Shown: one piece after another, positions 7,825 through 15,498 of the stretch
Position numbering within the stretch: the stretch's first letter is position 1
Layout: each line of letters starts with the position of its first letter
NCBI GenBank assembly: GCA_903953805.1
Contig: CAJBLC010000109.1
Location: 1 to 23,081, forward strand
Direction of reading: 5' to 3'
Length of the DNA stretch: 23,081 nucleotides
Origin: an uncultured Actinomycetes bacterium
GTDB lineage: Bacteria > Actinomycetota > Actinomycetes > Nanopelagicales > Nanopelagicaceae
The notes under the pieces: generated by a model
The model's database searches: none
The model's input: only the letters and a program-made list of their open reading frames with translations
What the model was told of the DNA's origin: nothing
Translations under genes and position numbers: made by a program

Positions 7825-9021
7825 CTAGTGATGTTGGATGCGACGCCACACTTTGAAGTAAGGAAGTATCGCAATATTTGCGAGCACGAGGCAGCCGATA
7901 GGAATTACTAAAGCGGCCTTTGCGCCGAGAGTATCGATGATGTGACCTGAAAGCGGTCCAGGAAGAGCGCCACCGAGACTGAGCGAGGCAATTACCCATG
8001 CCAATGTTTCAGTAATACGAGAAGAAGGTGCGGATTTTTCGGCAACGCCATATCCAGCAACAATCAGAGGCGCGACCCCAAAGCCGCTGAGGAAAAGTGC
8101 AACTGCAAGCTCCCAAATGGAATGGATGAAGAGAATCGGAAGCGAGATCAGGAGGATCCCAAGCATCAATCGTCTAAATTTATGAGCATCGGATATCTTC
8201 CAACTGATCGCCCCGTTAAATATTGCAGCAACTCCACTTCCTGCTGCCCAAATTGCAAGAACTGCTCCTAGGTAGGCAGATTTGTGACTCTCTTGCATAT
8301 AAGCGACAACGGCGAGATTTGTTGATGCAAAGAATGCTCCGAGAAAAATAAATGGGAGTGTGACTGCTTGCAGTTCTGGATGGCGTAATACTGAAGAGTG
8401 TTTAACTCCATCTACCTTTGGATGTAGGGCAGGTTCACTATCTCGTTGACTGACAAAGTAAGCAGTCCCAATCGACATAAAGGCGAAGGCGAAGAGAATT
8501 CCAGCAGGGGGCGCAATCGCAGTTGCTGCAACTGAGGCGATCAGTGGACCGATGATGAAAATGATCTCATCGACAAGTGCTTCATAACTATATGCAGTAT
8601 TGATGAGCATCCGATCCTCACCCAAGGCGAAGAGCCAACGTCTGCGAACCATCCCGCCGATATTTACTGAGAAGAATTCACAGATAAATATTGCCGACAT
8701 CCATAGCCACTCTGGACTGTGGTGTGTGATGAGAAAGAGAAAGAGAAGGCCAAAGAGGATATGAAGCGGAATATTTATGCGAAGTAGGGCCCGCTGACCG
8801 AATTGATCAGCCAATCGAGACCACATCGGTGAGATCACGCTGGTAATAAGCGCAGCTCCGGTCGAAACAAAACCAGCGAGCGTATATTTATGGGTCTGAG
8901 CCACAATCACGAGCGTGACCGCTAGCAAGGTCATCGAGATTGGCATTCGCGCAATAGAGCCCGCTATCGAAAATTTCAACCCGCCAGGGGTACGCAGGAG
9001 TTTGCGATAAGGGCTCAACAC
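7825..9021 (-). CDS. MFS transporter
   Basis: A 398-residue, strongly hydrophobic protein with about 12 predicted membrane segments, in the usual MFS size range. Between the second and third segments, SPMWSRLADQFGQRALLR resembles the MFS loop signature G-x-x-x-D-R-x-G-R-R. A mid-protein hydrophilic loop (around HPKVDGVKHSS) fits the 6+6 layout. The substrate cannot be read from sequence. The start is GTG at 9021, supported by a TAGAAT box exactly six bases upstream and by a basic N-terminus (MLSPYRKLLRTPGG). It shares a 15-bp divergent intergenic region with the inositol monophosphatase family gene. sepH follows 23 bp downstream on the same strand. A role in division is not implied. Confidence 0.87.
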   Translation of the reverse strand: MLSPYRKLLRTPGGLKFSIAGSIARMPISMTLLAVTLVIVAQTHKYTLAGFVSTGAALITSVISPMWSRLADQFGQRALLRINIPLHILFGLLFLFLITHHSPEWLWMSAIFICEFFSVNIGGMVRRRWLFALGEDRMLINTAYSYEALVDEIIFIIGPLIASVAATAIAPPAGILFAFAFMSIGTAYFVSQRDSEPALHPKVDGVKHSSVLRHPELQAVTLPFIFLGAFFASTNLAVVAYMQESHKSAYLGAVLAIWAAGSGVAAIFNGAISWKISDAHKFRRLMLGILLISLPILFIHSIWELAVALFLSGFGVAPLIVAGYGVAEKSAPSSRITETLAWVIASLSLGGALPGPLSGHIIDTLGAKAALVIPIGCLVLANIAILPYFKVWRRIQHH

Positions 9022-9024
9022 ACT

Positions 9025-9030
9025 TAGATT
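9025..9030 (+). promoter_or_regulatory. Leaderless -10 box of the IMPase-family gene
   Basis: TAGATT, then CTAACT, then ATG at 9037. It shares three base pairs (9028-9030) with the -10 box of the divergent MFS gene, so the two promoters overlap back to back. Confidence 0.55.
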
Positions 9031-9033
9031 CTA
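9028..9033 (-). promoter_or_regulatory. Leaderless -10 box of the MFS gene
   Basis: The minus strand reads TAGAAT, then CTAAGT, then GTG at 9021. It is the mirror image of the plus-strand box: the core TTAGATTCTAA is palindromic apart from its central base. Confidence 0.55.
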
Positions 9034-9036
9034 ACT

Positions 9037-9831
9037 ATGGACGAGAGCAATAAGGTTGAAAGTGGAGCCAATCCAGCAGAGTTACTAGCTTTGGCAGTGG
9101 CGGTTTCTCATGAAGCAGCGACCTTGTTATCAAGTAGGCCATCAAATTTTGATATCCATCAGAAGAGCTCAGCAGTTGATTTCGCAACTCAAATGGATCA
9201 TGCAAGTGAGAAACTCATTGTCGAACGCCTACTTGCCGCCCGCCCTCATGATGGGATTATTGGTGAAGAAGGGGCAGAGCGTGAAAGCTCCTCAGGCATT
9301 ACCTGGGTGATTGACCCGCTGGATGGAACTGTTAACTATTTTTACGACCTTCCTGGGTGGAATGTCTCTATCGCCGCAAAAGATTCTGAAGGTGTAGTGA
9401 TTGGTGTTGTGAATGCACCCTCGATCAACTCGCTCTGGACGGCGATTCGAGGTGGCGGCGCCTTCAAGAATGGCGAGCCAATCCGTTGCACTGACCCGAT
9501 CACACTAGACCGAGCCTTGATTGGGACGGGCTTCTCCTATTCCGTTGAGACACGGGTTGGCCAGGCTGAACTCGTTCAATCACTTATTCCGCGAATCCGA
9601 GATCTTCGCCGAAATGGCGCCGCTGCGGTTGACCTCTGCCAGGTGGCGACAGGTGCGCTCGATGGCTACTTTGAGAAGGATTTGAAGGAGTGGGATTTGG
9701 CCGCCGGCGGGCTTATCGCCCGCGAGGCGGGTGCGCTCGTGACAGGGCGCCACGGGGGAGCACCTGGCCAGGAGATGGTGATTGCCGCTGGGCCGGCCCT
9801 GCATGCCCACCTTCTGACCGAAATTGGGTGA
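9037..9831 (+). CDS. Inositol monophosphatase family phosphatase
   Basis: A 264-residue member of the Mg-dependent, lithium-sensitive sugar phosphatase family (inositol-1-phosphatase, histidinol phosphatase HisN, CysQ and relatives). Signature residues are all present: GEEG (76-79) with metal ligand E77, the WVIDPLDGT block (90-98) with D93 and D96, and WD (219-220) with D220 near the C-terminus. The exact substrate cannot be fixed. Inositol phosphate or histidinol phosphate are both reasonable in actinobacteria, and no his or inositol gene lies nearby to decide. The ATG at 9037 is supported by TAGATT six bases upstream. It ends 77 bp before rplS. Confidence 0.88.
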   Translation: MDESNKVESGANPAELLALAVAVSHEAATLLSSRPSNFDIHQKSSAVDFATQMDHASEKLIVERLLAARPHDGIIGEEGAERESSSGITWVIDPLDGTVNYFYDLPGWNVSIAAKDSEGVVIGVVNAPSINSLWTAIRGGGAFKNGEPIRCTDPITLDRALIGTGFSYSVETRVGQAELVQSLIPRIRDLRRNGAAAVDLCQVATGALDGYFEKDLKEWDLAAGGLIAREAGALVTGRHGGAPGQEMVIAAGPALHAHLLTEIG

Positions 9832-9859
9832 TCAGCCCCTCTTGTGGCAGGATTAGGCC

Positions 9860-9889
9860 TTCGCAGGCAGACCTGTGACTAGATATTTT
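9860..9889 (+). promoter_or_regulatory. Possible rplS promoter
   Basis: In the 77-bp gap before rplS, TTCGCA (9860-9865) and TATTTT (9884-9889) are 18 bases apart and could serve as -35 and -10. TAGATA (9880-9885) is an overlapping alternative. A leader of roughly 12-20 nt with AGGA (9899-9902) would follow, so rplS is not leaderless. Confidence 0.3.
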
Positions 9890-9908
9890 CGTAACGTTAG
9901 GACCCAAG

Positions 9909-10448
9909 ATGAACGTGTTAGACGCAGTCGATGCTGCCTCACTCCGCAAGGACCTTATTAACTTCCGTCCAGGTGATGAGATCAAGATCCACGTTCGCGT
10001 TATCGAAGGTAACAAGAGCCGTATTCAGCTCTTCCAGGGAATCGTCATCCGTCGCCAAGGTTCTGGCGTCCGTGAGACCTTCACCATCCGCAAGCTTGCT
10101 TACGGCGTCGGTGTTGAGCGTACCTTCCCAATCCACACACCTGTTATTGAAAAGTACGAGATGGTTCGTCGTGGCGATGTTCGCCGTGCGAAGCTCTACT
10201 ACCTCCGCGATCTCCGCGGTAAGGCTGCAAAGATCAAAGAGAAGCGTGGCGTCGGCGGTTCATTTATCGTTGAAGATGTCGCAGCTCCAGTTGTTGAGGC
10301 TCCAGTTGTCGAGGCCGTTGAAACTCCTGTAGTCGAGGCCGTTGAAACTCCTGTAGTCGAGACACCAGTAGTCGAGAGCGCGACAGAGGCAGTAGTAGAG
10401 GCTCCAGTTGCTGAAACTGCTGAAGTCGAAACAACTCCAGAAGCCTAA
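9909..10448 (+). CDS. rplS: 50S ribosomal protein L19 with a long acidic Val/Glu/Pro tail
   Basis: Residues 1 to about 115 are a complete L19, located at the 30S/50S interface: MNVLDAVDAA, FRPGDEIKIHVRVIEG, QLFQGIVIRRQGSGVRETFT, FPIHTPVIEKYEMVRRGDVR and AKLYYLRDLRGKAAK are all typical. L19 is usually 110-125 residues. This one has 179, extended by about 55 residues made almost entirely of V, E, A, P and T in a VVEAPVVEAVETP pattern, acidic and probably unstructured. The tail includes an exact 24-bp tandem duplication. The ATG is preceded by AGGA at a good distance. lepB follows 10 bp later and is probably cotranscribed. Confidence 0.95.
   Translation: MNVLDAVDAASLRKDLINFRPGDEIKIHVRVIEGNKSRIQLFQGIVIRRQGSGVRETFTIRKLAYGVGVERTFPIHTPVIEKYEMVRRGDVRRAKLYYLRDLRGKAAKIKEKRGVGGSFIVEDVAAPVVEAPVVEAVETPVVEAVETPVVETPVVESATEAVVEAPVAETAEVETTPEA
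10314..10361 (+). repeat. Exact 24-bp tandem duplication in the rplS tail
   Basis: Bases 10314-10337 and 10338-10361 are identical and in frame. Each encodes AVETPVVE. Shorter degenerate 15-bp units coding for (A/T)PVVE flank them on both sides (from about 10284 to 10376), suggesting growth by slippage. Confidence 0.95.
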
Positions 10449-10458
10449 AACTCTTCTT

Positions 10459-11136
10459 ATGCGCCTTCCCAAGAAGGGCTCACTGCTTCGCGAAGTTCCT
10501 ATCATCGTTGTTTCGGCTCTTGTCGTCTCAATTTTTGTTAAGACCTTTCTTATCCACTTCTTCTTCATTCCTTCTGGCTCCATGCAGAACACTCTCCAAA
10601 TCGGTGATCGCATTGCTGTTAACAAACTCGCCAATTACTTCACTGATATTAAGCGCGGGGAAGTTGTGGTCTTTAAGGATCCCGCTAATTGGCTTGGCGC
10701 AGCTCCGACAGAGACTGGCTCGAAGACTGTTGTTGCGATGAAGAACGCACTTGTTGCAGTTGGCATTCTCCCCGATCCAGCAAAACAGTATTTAATCAAG
10801 CGCGTCATTGGCGTCGGTGGGGATACCGTGATCTGTTGTGATGCAAAAGGTCGCCTCACGATCAATGGAACATCTGTTACTGAGCCCTATATCTTCGCGG
10901 GGAACAAGCCAAGCGATTCAAACTTTAAAGTGACTATTCCAAAGGGATATATCTGGGTAATGGGTGATCATCGTGGAGCTTCTGCAGATTCACGCTTCCA
11001 TACTGACGATATCCACCATGGGATGGTCCCGCTGAACGATGTTGTCGGACGGGCTTTCGTGACAGTCTGGCCACCGAGCCACATAAAGTATTTATCGGTA
11101 GGGCACGAACTCTCTAAGGTAGCTGTTAAGAAGTAA
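10459..11136 (+). CDS. lepB: Signal peptidase I
   Basis: Membrane-bound serine protease that removes signal peptides from exported proteins. It has 225 residues from ATG 10459. An in-frame ATG at 10408 lies inside rplS and adds no conserved sequence. One N-terminal membrane segment (about 13-37, VPIIVVSALVVSIFVKTFLI) precedes the catalytic motif PSGSM (38-42, nucleophile S41). The general-base lysine K114 is in YLIKRVIGVGGDTV, and the late box WVMGDHRGASADSR is present. It sits between rplS and rnhB (gaps of 10 and 2 bp), the classic actinobacterial order, so it belongs to this operon. There is no clear Shine-Dalgarno. Confidence 0.93.
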   Translation: MRLPKKGSLLREVPIIVVSALVVSIFVKTFLIHFFFIPSGSMQNTLQIGDRIAVNKLANYFTDIKRGEVVVFKDPANWLGAAPTETGSKTVVAMKNALVAVGILPDPAKQYLIKRVIGVGGDTVICCDAKGRLTINGTSVTEPYIFAGNKPSDSNFKVTIPKGYIWVMGDHRGASADSRFHTDDIHHGMVPLNDVVGRAFVTVWPPSHIKYLSVGHELSKVAVKK

Positions 11137-11138
11137 CT

Positions 11139-11744
11139 ATGGCTGCGATCGAGCAGACCTTGCTCTCCTCGGGTATTTCACATATCGCAGGTGTGGATGA
11201 AGCAGGTCGCGGTCCATGTGCGGGTCCGCTCATTGTTGCAGCAGTCATCTTGCGTGATCCATTTTCGAAATCACTTCAAGAAGTACGCGACTCTAAAGAA
11301 TTGACTCCGAAAAAGCGTGAGCGCCTGTATTCTGTCATTGAAGCAGAAGCACTGTCATTGTCGATCATCGAAATATCAAGTGAAGAGATCGATCGTCAAG
11401 GACTTCACAAATCTAATCTTGAAGGATTTCGCCGGGCAGTACATGCCCTGCACGTAACTCCCGACTATGTGCTCACTGATGGTTATCCCATTGAAGGGTT
11501 GGCTATGCCGACGCTTGGAATCTGGAAGGGAGATCAAGTTGCTATTTCGATTAGCGCCGCTTCCATTATCGCAAAGGTCTATCGCGATCGAATCATGGTG
11601 AAGATGGATGAGATCTACCCAGGGTATGGCTTCGCCTCGCACAAAGGGTATAGCAGTGCATTACACACCGCAGCGATGAAGAAGTTAGGGATCACACCGA
11701 TCCATCGCCGGAGTTTTTCGAACGTGGCAGCGCTTCTTTCTTAG
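11139..11744 (+). CDS. rnhB: Ribonuclease HII
   Basis: Cleaves the RNA strand of RNA-DNA hybrids and removes misincorporated ribonucleotides. The 201 residues show GVDEAGRGPCAGPL (18-31) with catalytic D20 and E21, DSKELTPKKRE (51-61), D114 in LTDGYP, and SAASIIAKVYRDRIM with D150. Size and motif order are normal for type 2 RNase H. The start lies 2 bp after the lepB stop, so it is probably translated from the rplS-lepB message. Confidence 0.94.
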   Translation: MAAIEQTLLSSGISHIAGVDEAGRGPCAGPLIVAAVILRDPFSKSLQEVRDSKELTPKKRERLYSVIEAEALSLSIIEISSEEIDRQGLHKSNLEGFRRAVHALHVTPDYVLTDGYPIEGLAMPTLGIWKGDQVAISISAASIIAKVYRDRIMVKMDEIYPGYGFASHKGYSSALHTAAMKKLGITPIHRRSFSNVAALLS

Positions 11745-11812
11745 GATTTATCAACAGGGGCATACTTCCCACAATTGATATCACCAGGAGATGGATGAAG
11801 GCGATCCTTCCC

Positions 11813-11818
11813 TAATCT
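11813..11818 (+). promoter_or_regulatory. Candidate -10 box of yraN
   Basis: TAATCT fits TANNNT and ends ten bases before the yraN ATG, giving a leader of at most a few nucleotides. It lies in the 84-bp gap after rnhB, which holds no gene. In other actinobacteria a small DUF2469 gene often occupies this place; I see no trace of it. A short hairpin GAAGG/CCTTC (11797-11810) precedes the box. Confidence 0.35.
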
Positions 11819-11828
11819 GCCCTTCATT

Positions 11829-12185
11829 ATGAATAAGCAATTGTTAGGGGCAACCGGAGAAGATGCGGTCGCTCGCTATTTAGTCGCGCGCGGTTATCGC
11901 GTCATAGATCGAAATTGGCGTATCCGGGCAGGAGAAATCGATCTGATTGCGCGCTCGCCTGATGGCGAATTGGTCTTTGTTGAAGTGAAGAGTCGGACCT
12001 CTCTGAGCTACGGAGACCCACTTGAGGCGATAACGCCATTGAAGGCCCATCGGCTACAAAAGCTCGCACTTGCTTGGTTAGTAACTCAAGGAGAGTGGGG
12101 ATCGAGTTACCGCATCGACTGTGCCGGGGTTTTATTTTCCCGTGATGGCCGGCAAGAGATTGACTATCGCGAAGGTGTTCTCTGA
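11829..12185 (+). CDS. yraN: YraN family (UPF0102) endonuclease-like protein
   Basis: A 118-residue protein of the UPF0102 family, which has a restriction-endonuclease-like fold; its role is not settled. Typical features are GATGEDAVARYLVARGYRVIDRNWR (8-32 region), then GEIDLIA and VFVEVKSR, which supply the D and E-x-K residues of a PD-(D/E)xK-like site. Its stop overlaps the start of comM by one base (TGATG), implying translational coupling. The neighbourhood yraN-comM-dprA is conserved and links the gene to DNA uptake or processing, though this is context rather than proof. Confidence 0.9.
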   Translation: MNKQLLGATGEDAVARYLVARGYRVIDRNWRIRAGEIDLIARSPDGELVFVEVKSRTSLSYGDPLEAITPLKAHRLQKLALAWLVTQGEWGSSYRIDCAGVLFSRDGRQEIDYREGVL

Positions 12186-13702
12186 TGGCTTTGGCGAGAG
12201 TGCAAACAATTTCTTTGATTGGTTTGGTCGGCAACCGAGTTGAGGTAGAAGTAGATATTTCTGATGGGCTTCCGGGTTACACCTTGCTGGGCCTACCGGA
12301 TGCAGCGTTAACGGAGTCTCGCGACCGAGTGAGGGCCGCCTTGATAAATTCCGGATTGCCGTGGCCAAATAAAAAGGTCACGGTCTCACTCTCGCCAGCC
12401 TGGTTATCGAAGAGCGGTTCACATTATGACCTCCCGATTGCGATTGGCTTGTTGATTGCTCAAGGAGTGATTACTTCTGAAATTTCAGAGTCTCTGATCT
12501 TGATGGGAGAGCTAAGCCTGAATGGCGGAATCCGCTTTGTTCGAGGCGTTCTGCCAACTCTGATTACCTCTCGAAATTTTGGAGCGAAGTGCGCGATAGT
12601 TCCGCTAGAAAATTTAGAGGAAGCGCGAGCCGTACCGGGAATCGATTCCTTTGGTTTCGAGACTCTTCTCGATGTAGTTCGCTTTCTTGAAAATGGCGAA
12701 AGTGTTCAACCTGAGTTTCTGAACTCATTTGAAGATCCGTCGGGAGAACTCGATCTTCTCGATGTCGTGGGCCAGATTCAAGCTCGTCGCGCACTGGAGA
12801 TCGCCGCAATTGGAGGACATCATCTACTTTTGATCGGACCACCAGGAACTGGAAAGACGATGCTGGCAGAGAGAATTCCGACGATCATGCCGCCACTGTC
12901 GATTGATGAAACCCTTGAGGTGGGAGCGATCCATTCTGTAGCTGGCTCGCTAGGAACGAGAGGAGCGCTCTCTACAACCCCACCATTTGTCGCTCCGCAC
13001 CACACGACCACTACGGTCGCGATGATCGGTGGTGGCTCTCACATTGTCAGACCTGGAGCAGTTTCGCTCGCCCATGGAGGGGTCCTTTTCATTGATGAGG
13101 CACCTGAGTGCGCACATGGAGTTCTCGACTCCCTTCGACAACCGCTGGAATCTGGGACGGTCACTATCTCACGATCAGTGGGGACTGTGACCTATCCAGC
13201 GAAGTTCTTACTGGTTCTCGCTGCCAATCCTTGCCCTTGTGGAAAATTCAATGGCCGTGGACGCTCGTGTATCTGTTCATCCATGCAGATTCGAAATTAT
13301 CTGAAGAAATTATCTGGACCACTGTTGGATCGCATTGATATTCGTGCCTTTGTAGAGGCTCCAACCAGGGTTGAGATGGCATCTGAAGTCCATGGGGAAT
13401 CGAGTGCGATTGTCAGAGAACGGGTGCTTGCGGCGAGAAATATTGCCAGCGAACGTTTCCAGGGCCTTGGGTGGGCGCTTAACTCTGAAATTCCTTCATC
13501 ACAGTTGCGAGGGCTATTCAAAGCCGAACGAGCCGGGATGTCATTTCTTCATGCTGAATTAGATGCCGAAAGATTGAGCGCACGCGGATTCCATAAAGTA
13601 TTGAGAGTTGCTTGGTCACTTGCAGATCTCCATAGAAATCCACGCCCTTCATTGAGCGATGTCGAGAGCGCATATCTCCTTCGTGAAGGAACCTTCTTAT
13701 GA
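12185..13702 (+). CDS. comM: ComM/YifB family AAA+ ATPase (Mg-chelatase-like)
   Basis: A 505-residue AAA+ protein. ComM of Vibrio is a hexameric helicase that helps branch migration when incoming DNA is integrated during natural transformation. The N-terminal domain holds the LPDAALTESRDRVRAAL pattern (37-53). Walker A is GPPGTGKT (218-225), Walker B is LFIDE (301-305), and the arginine-rich LSGPLLDRIDI lies at 377-386. Four cysteines (C350, C352, C362, C364) form the CPC...CIC zinc-binding insertion common in this family. It overlaps yraN by 1 nt and dprA by 4 nt (ATGA), so the three genes form a tight operon. Confidence 0.94.
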   Translation: MALARVQTISLIGLVGNRVEVEVDISDGLPGYTLLGLPDAALTESRDRVRAALINSGLPWPNKKVTVSLSPAWLSKSGSHYDLPIAIGLLIAQGVITSEISESLILMGELSLNGGIRFVRGVLPTLITSRNFGAKCAIVPLENLEEARAVPGIDSFGFETLLDVVRFLENGESVQPEFLNSFEDPSGELDLLDVVGQIQARRALEIAAIGGHHLLLIGPPGTGKTMLAERIPTIMPPLSIDETLEVGAIHSVAGSLGTRGALSTTPPFVAPHHTTTTVAMIGGGSHIVRPGAVSLAHGGVLFIDEAPECAHGVLDSLRQPLESGTVTISRSVGTVTYPAKFLLVLAANPCPCGKFNGRGRSCICSSMQIRNYLKKLSGPLLDRIDIRAFVEAPTRVEMASEVHGESSAIVRERVLAARNIASERFQGLGWALNSEIPSSQLRGLFKAERAGMSFLHAELDAERLSARGFHKVLRVAWSLADLHRNPRPSLSDVESAYLLREGTFL

Positions 13703-14574
13703 ATCGCTTGACTGAAGATGAGATTGCTCGACTTCACCTTCTCAGTTCGATCGAGGGGAATTCCACCTATTGGACGCATCAAGTGCAGATGTACGGGGCA
13801 GTGGAAGTAGTTGATCGATTACGTAGCCGATCGTATGAAGGTAGCAAACATGCTGCAGAAAGAATCAGTGATCGACTTGAATCGACTACGACCGAACAGC
13901 TTCTCGATCAATTGGGAGATGCATTCTTATTAACGCCCAAATCACCGGATTGGCCGATTCGCTTGAATGATCTCGCCGCTGCGCCTTTTGGATTAGTTGG
14001 ATTGGGCATACGTGAGATCCTCACTTCGATTGGCGACTCCATCGGAATAGTAGGCACGAGAAACCCAACCAACTACGGAAGCAAGATTGCAACTGAGTTT
14101 GCGGTGGCACTTGCTGATCGAGATTGGACAATTGTTAGCGGGGGAGCATTTGGTATCGATACCGCGGCACACCGAGGCGCGCTGATTGTGGAGGGAAATA
14201 CGATTGCAATATTGGGCGGTGGAGTGAGAACAATTTTTCCTTCAGGAAATGATCGGCTCTTCTCGGAGATCGCCACTCATGGATTATTGCTATCCGAGGT
14301 CTTACCAACGGTTCCTGCAGTGCCACATCGATTTTTGATAAGAAATCGGCTGATTGCTGCGATATCCAAAGGGACGCTCGTCGTAGAAGCGGCCCATCGG
14401 AGTGGTTCACTTCGCACCGCTCGTGATGCTGGAGAGTTGCTGCGTCCAGTTATGGCAATCCCTGGACCGATACATTCCCCAACAAGTGAAGGGTGCCATC
14501 GCCTGATCAATGAGCGAAGAGCCGAACTGGTCTCCTCCGTTGACGAGATTATGGAGTTGGTCGGCCCGATGTAG
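13699..14574 (+). CDS. dprA: DNA-processing protein DprA
   Basis: Single-strand DNA-binding protein that loads RecA on incoming DNA in transformation. The Rossmann-like DprA core (about 80-291) shows IGIVGTRNPTNYG (115-127), SGGAFGID (147-154), FLIRNRLIA (212-220) and SGSLRTARDAGE (235-246), then PGPIHSPTSEG. At 291 residues it is at the short end: the N-terminal helical part is small and the C-terminal winged helix found in many DprA proteins is missing. This is a compact but complete core. It starts inside the comM stop codon (ATGA), implying coupled translation. No competence pilus genes lie in the window. Confidence 0.93.
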   Translation: MNRLTEDEIARLHLLSSIEGNSTYWTHQVQMYGAVEVVDRLRSRSYEGSKHAAERISDRLESTTTEQLLDQLGDAFLLTPKSPDWPIRLNDLAAAPFGLVGLGIREILTSIGDSIGIVGTRNPTNYGSKIATEFAVALADRDWTIVSGGAFGIDTAAHRGALIVEGNTIAILGGGVRTIFPSGNDRLFSEIATHGLLLSEVLPTVPAVPHRFLIRNRLIAAISKGTLVVEAAHRSGSLRTARDAGELLRPVMAIPGPIHSPTSEGCHRLINERRAELVSSVDEIMELVGPM

Positions 14575-14577
14575 TGA

Positions 14578-14583
14578 GATGAT
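14578..14583 (+). promoter_or_regulatory. Weak candidate leaderless -10 box of era
   Basis: GATGAT is followed by exactly six bases and the era ATG. It matches A2 and T6 but not T1 of TANNNT. The 15-bp gap after dprA has no Shine-Dalgarno, so either this box or read-through from dprA must serve. Confidence 0.25.
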
Positions 14584-14589
14584 TCTCCA

Positions 14590-15498
14590 ATGAGTGAACA
14601 CAAAGCTGGATTTGTAGCCGTTATCGGGCGTCCGAATGTCGGAAAATCCACCCTTGTGAATGCTCTTGTGGGAAAAAAGATCGTTATTACTTCGCACCAT
14701 CCAAATACCACTCGAAATCCCATCCGCGGAATTATCTCCAAGCCTGACTACCAGATGATCTTGGTTGATACGCCAGGTGTTCATAAGCCCAAGACACTTC
14801 TCGGTACGCGTTTAAATGCAATGGTCGCCGAGAATCTCGAGTCAGTTGATGCAGCACTCATCTGTCTACCCGTCGATGAAGCGATCGGTGCGGGCGATGA
14901 ATTTATCGTGAAGCAGCTCGGGCACATCCGTAATATCTTTATCGCAGTTACGAAGGTTGATAAGGCAACAAAGCCTGAGGTCTTGATTGCAAAGCTGGTC
15001 GAGGTATCCGGCTTCGTTGAGCGTTTGGGAATCACCGTAAAAGAGATTGTCCCCGTCTCTGCAAAGAGAGAGGAACAGACGGAGTTGCTCATGGAGCTGC
15101 TATCAGATGCTCTTCCAGGCTCCCCATCTCTTTATCCTGAGGATATTTCGACAGATCAAGCCGCTGAACTCACAATCACGGAGTTAATTCGCGAGGCAGC
15201 GATTGAAGATCTCTATGAAGAGCTACCTCATTCCGTCATGATTACCATCGACGAGTTTGAGAAGCGCGAAGGTAAGAACTTTTTCGATATCCATGCAACT
15301 CTCCACGTTGAGAGAGATAGTCAGAAATCAATCATTATTGGGCCACAAGGCTCTCGCTTGAAAGCGATTGGAACCACGGCTCGAGGCAATATCGAGAATT
15401 TTCTTGATGCCAAGATTTTCCTAGGACTTCACGTCAAGGTCTCTAAGGAATGGCAGCGCGATCCTAAGGCGCTCGCCCGTATGGGATTTACTGAGTAA
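14590..15498 (+). CDS. era: GTPase Era
   Basis: Essential GTPase that binds 16S rRNA near its 3' end during 30S assembly. The 302 residues contain G1 GRPNVGKS (13-20), G3 DTPG (60-63), G4 TKVD (121-124) and G5 SAK (157-159). The C-terminal KH RNA-binding domain has the IIIGPQGSRLKAIG loop and ends in LHVKVSKEWQ with the usual spacing. Length is normal. It lies 15 bp after dprA on the same strand. Its last 11 bp overlap the end of the convergent permease gene. Confidence 0.95.
   Translation: MSEHKAGFVAVIGRPNVGKSTLVNALVGKKIVITSHHPNTTRNPIRGIISKPDYQMILVDTPGVHKPKTLLGTRLNAMVAENLESVDAALICLPVDEAIGAGDEFIVKQLGHIRNIFIAVTKVDKATKPEVLIAKLVEVSGFVERLGITVKEIVPVSAKREEQTELLMELLSDALPGSPSLYPEDISTDQAAELTITELIREAAIEDLYEELPHSVMITIDEFEKREGKNFFDIHATLHVERDSQKSIIIGPQGSRLKAIGTTARGNIENFLDAKIFLGLHVKVSKEWQRDPKALARMGFTE

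Noticed and set aside
7802..7999. N-terminal extension of sepH
   Set aside because: This part reads into the MFS gene and has no SepH similarity; MTDKTDLRLV with a TATCCT box is the better start.
10408..10458. Earlier start for lepB
   Set aside because: It lies inside the repeat-rich rplS tail; the added residues are non-conserved.
11748..11756. TTATCAACA, one mismatch from a DnaA box
   Set aside because: A single isolated copy, with no cluster, no AT-rich unwinding region and no dnaA/dnaN genes nearby; probably chance.
14277..14741. 154-residue frame on the minus strand across dprA and era
   Set aside because: It spans the junction of two well-supported genes on the other strand and shows no family motif.
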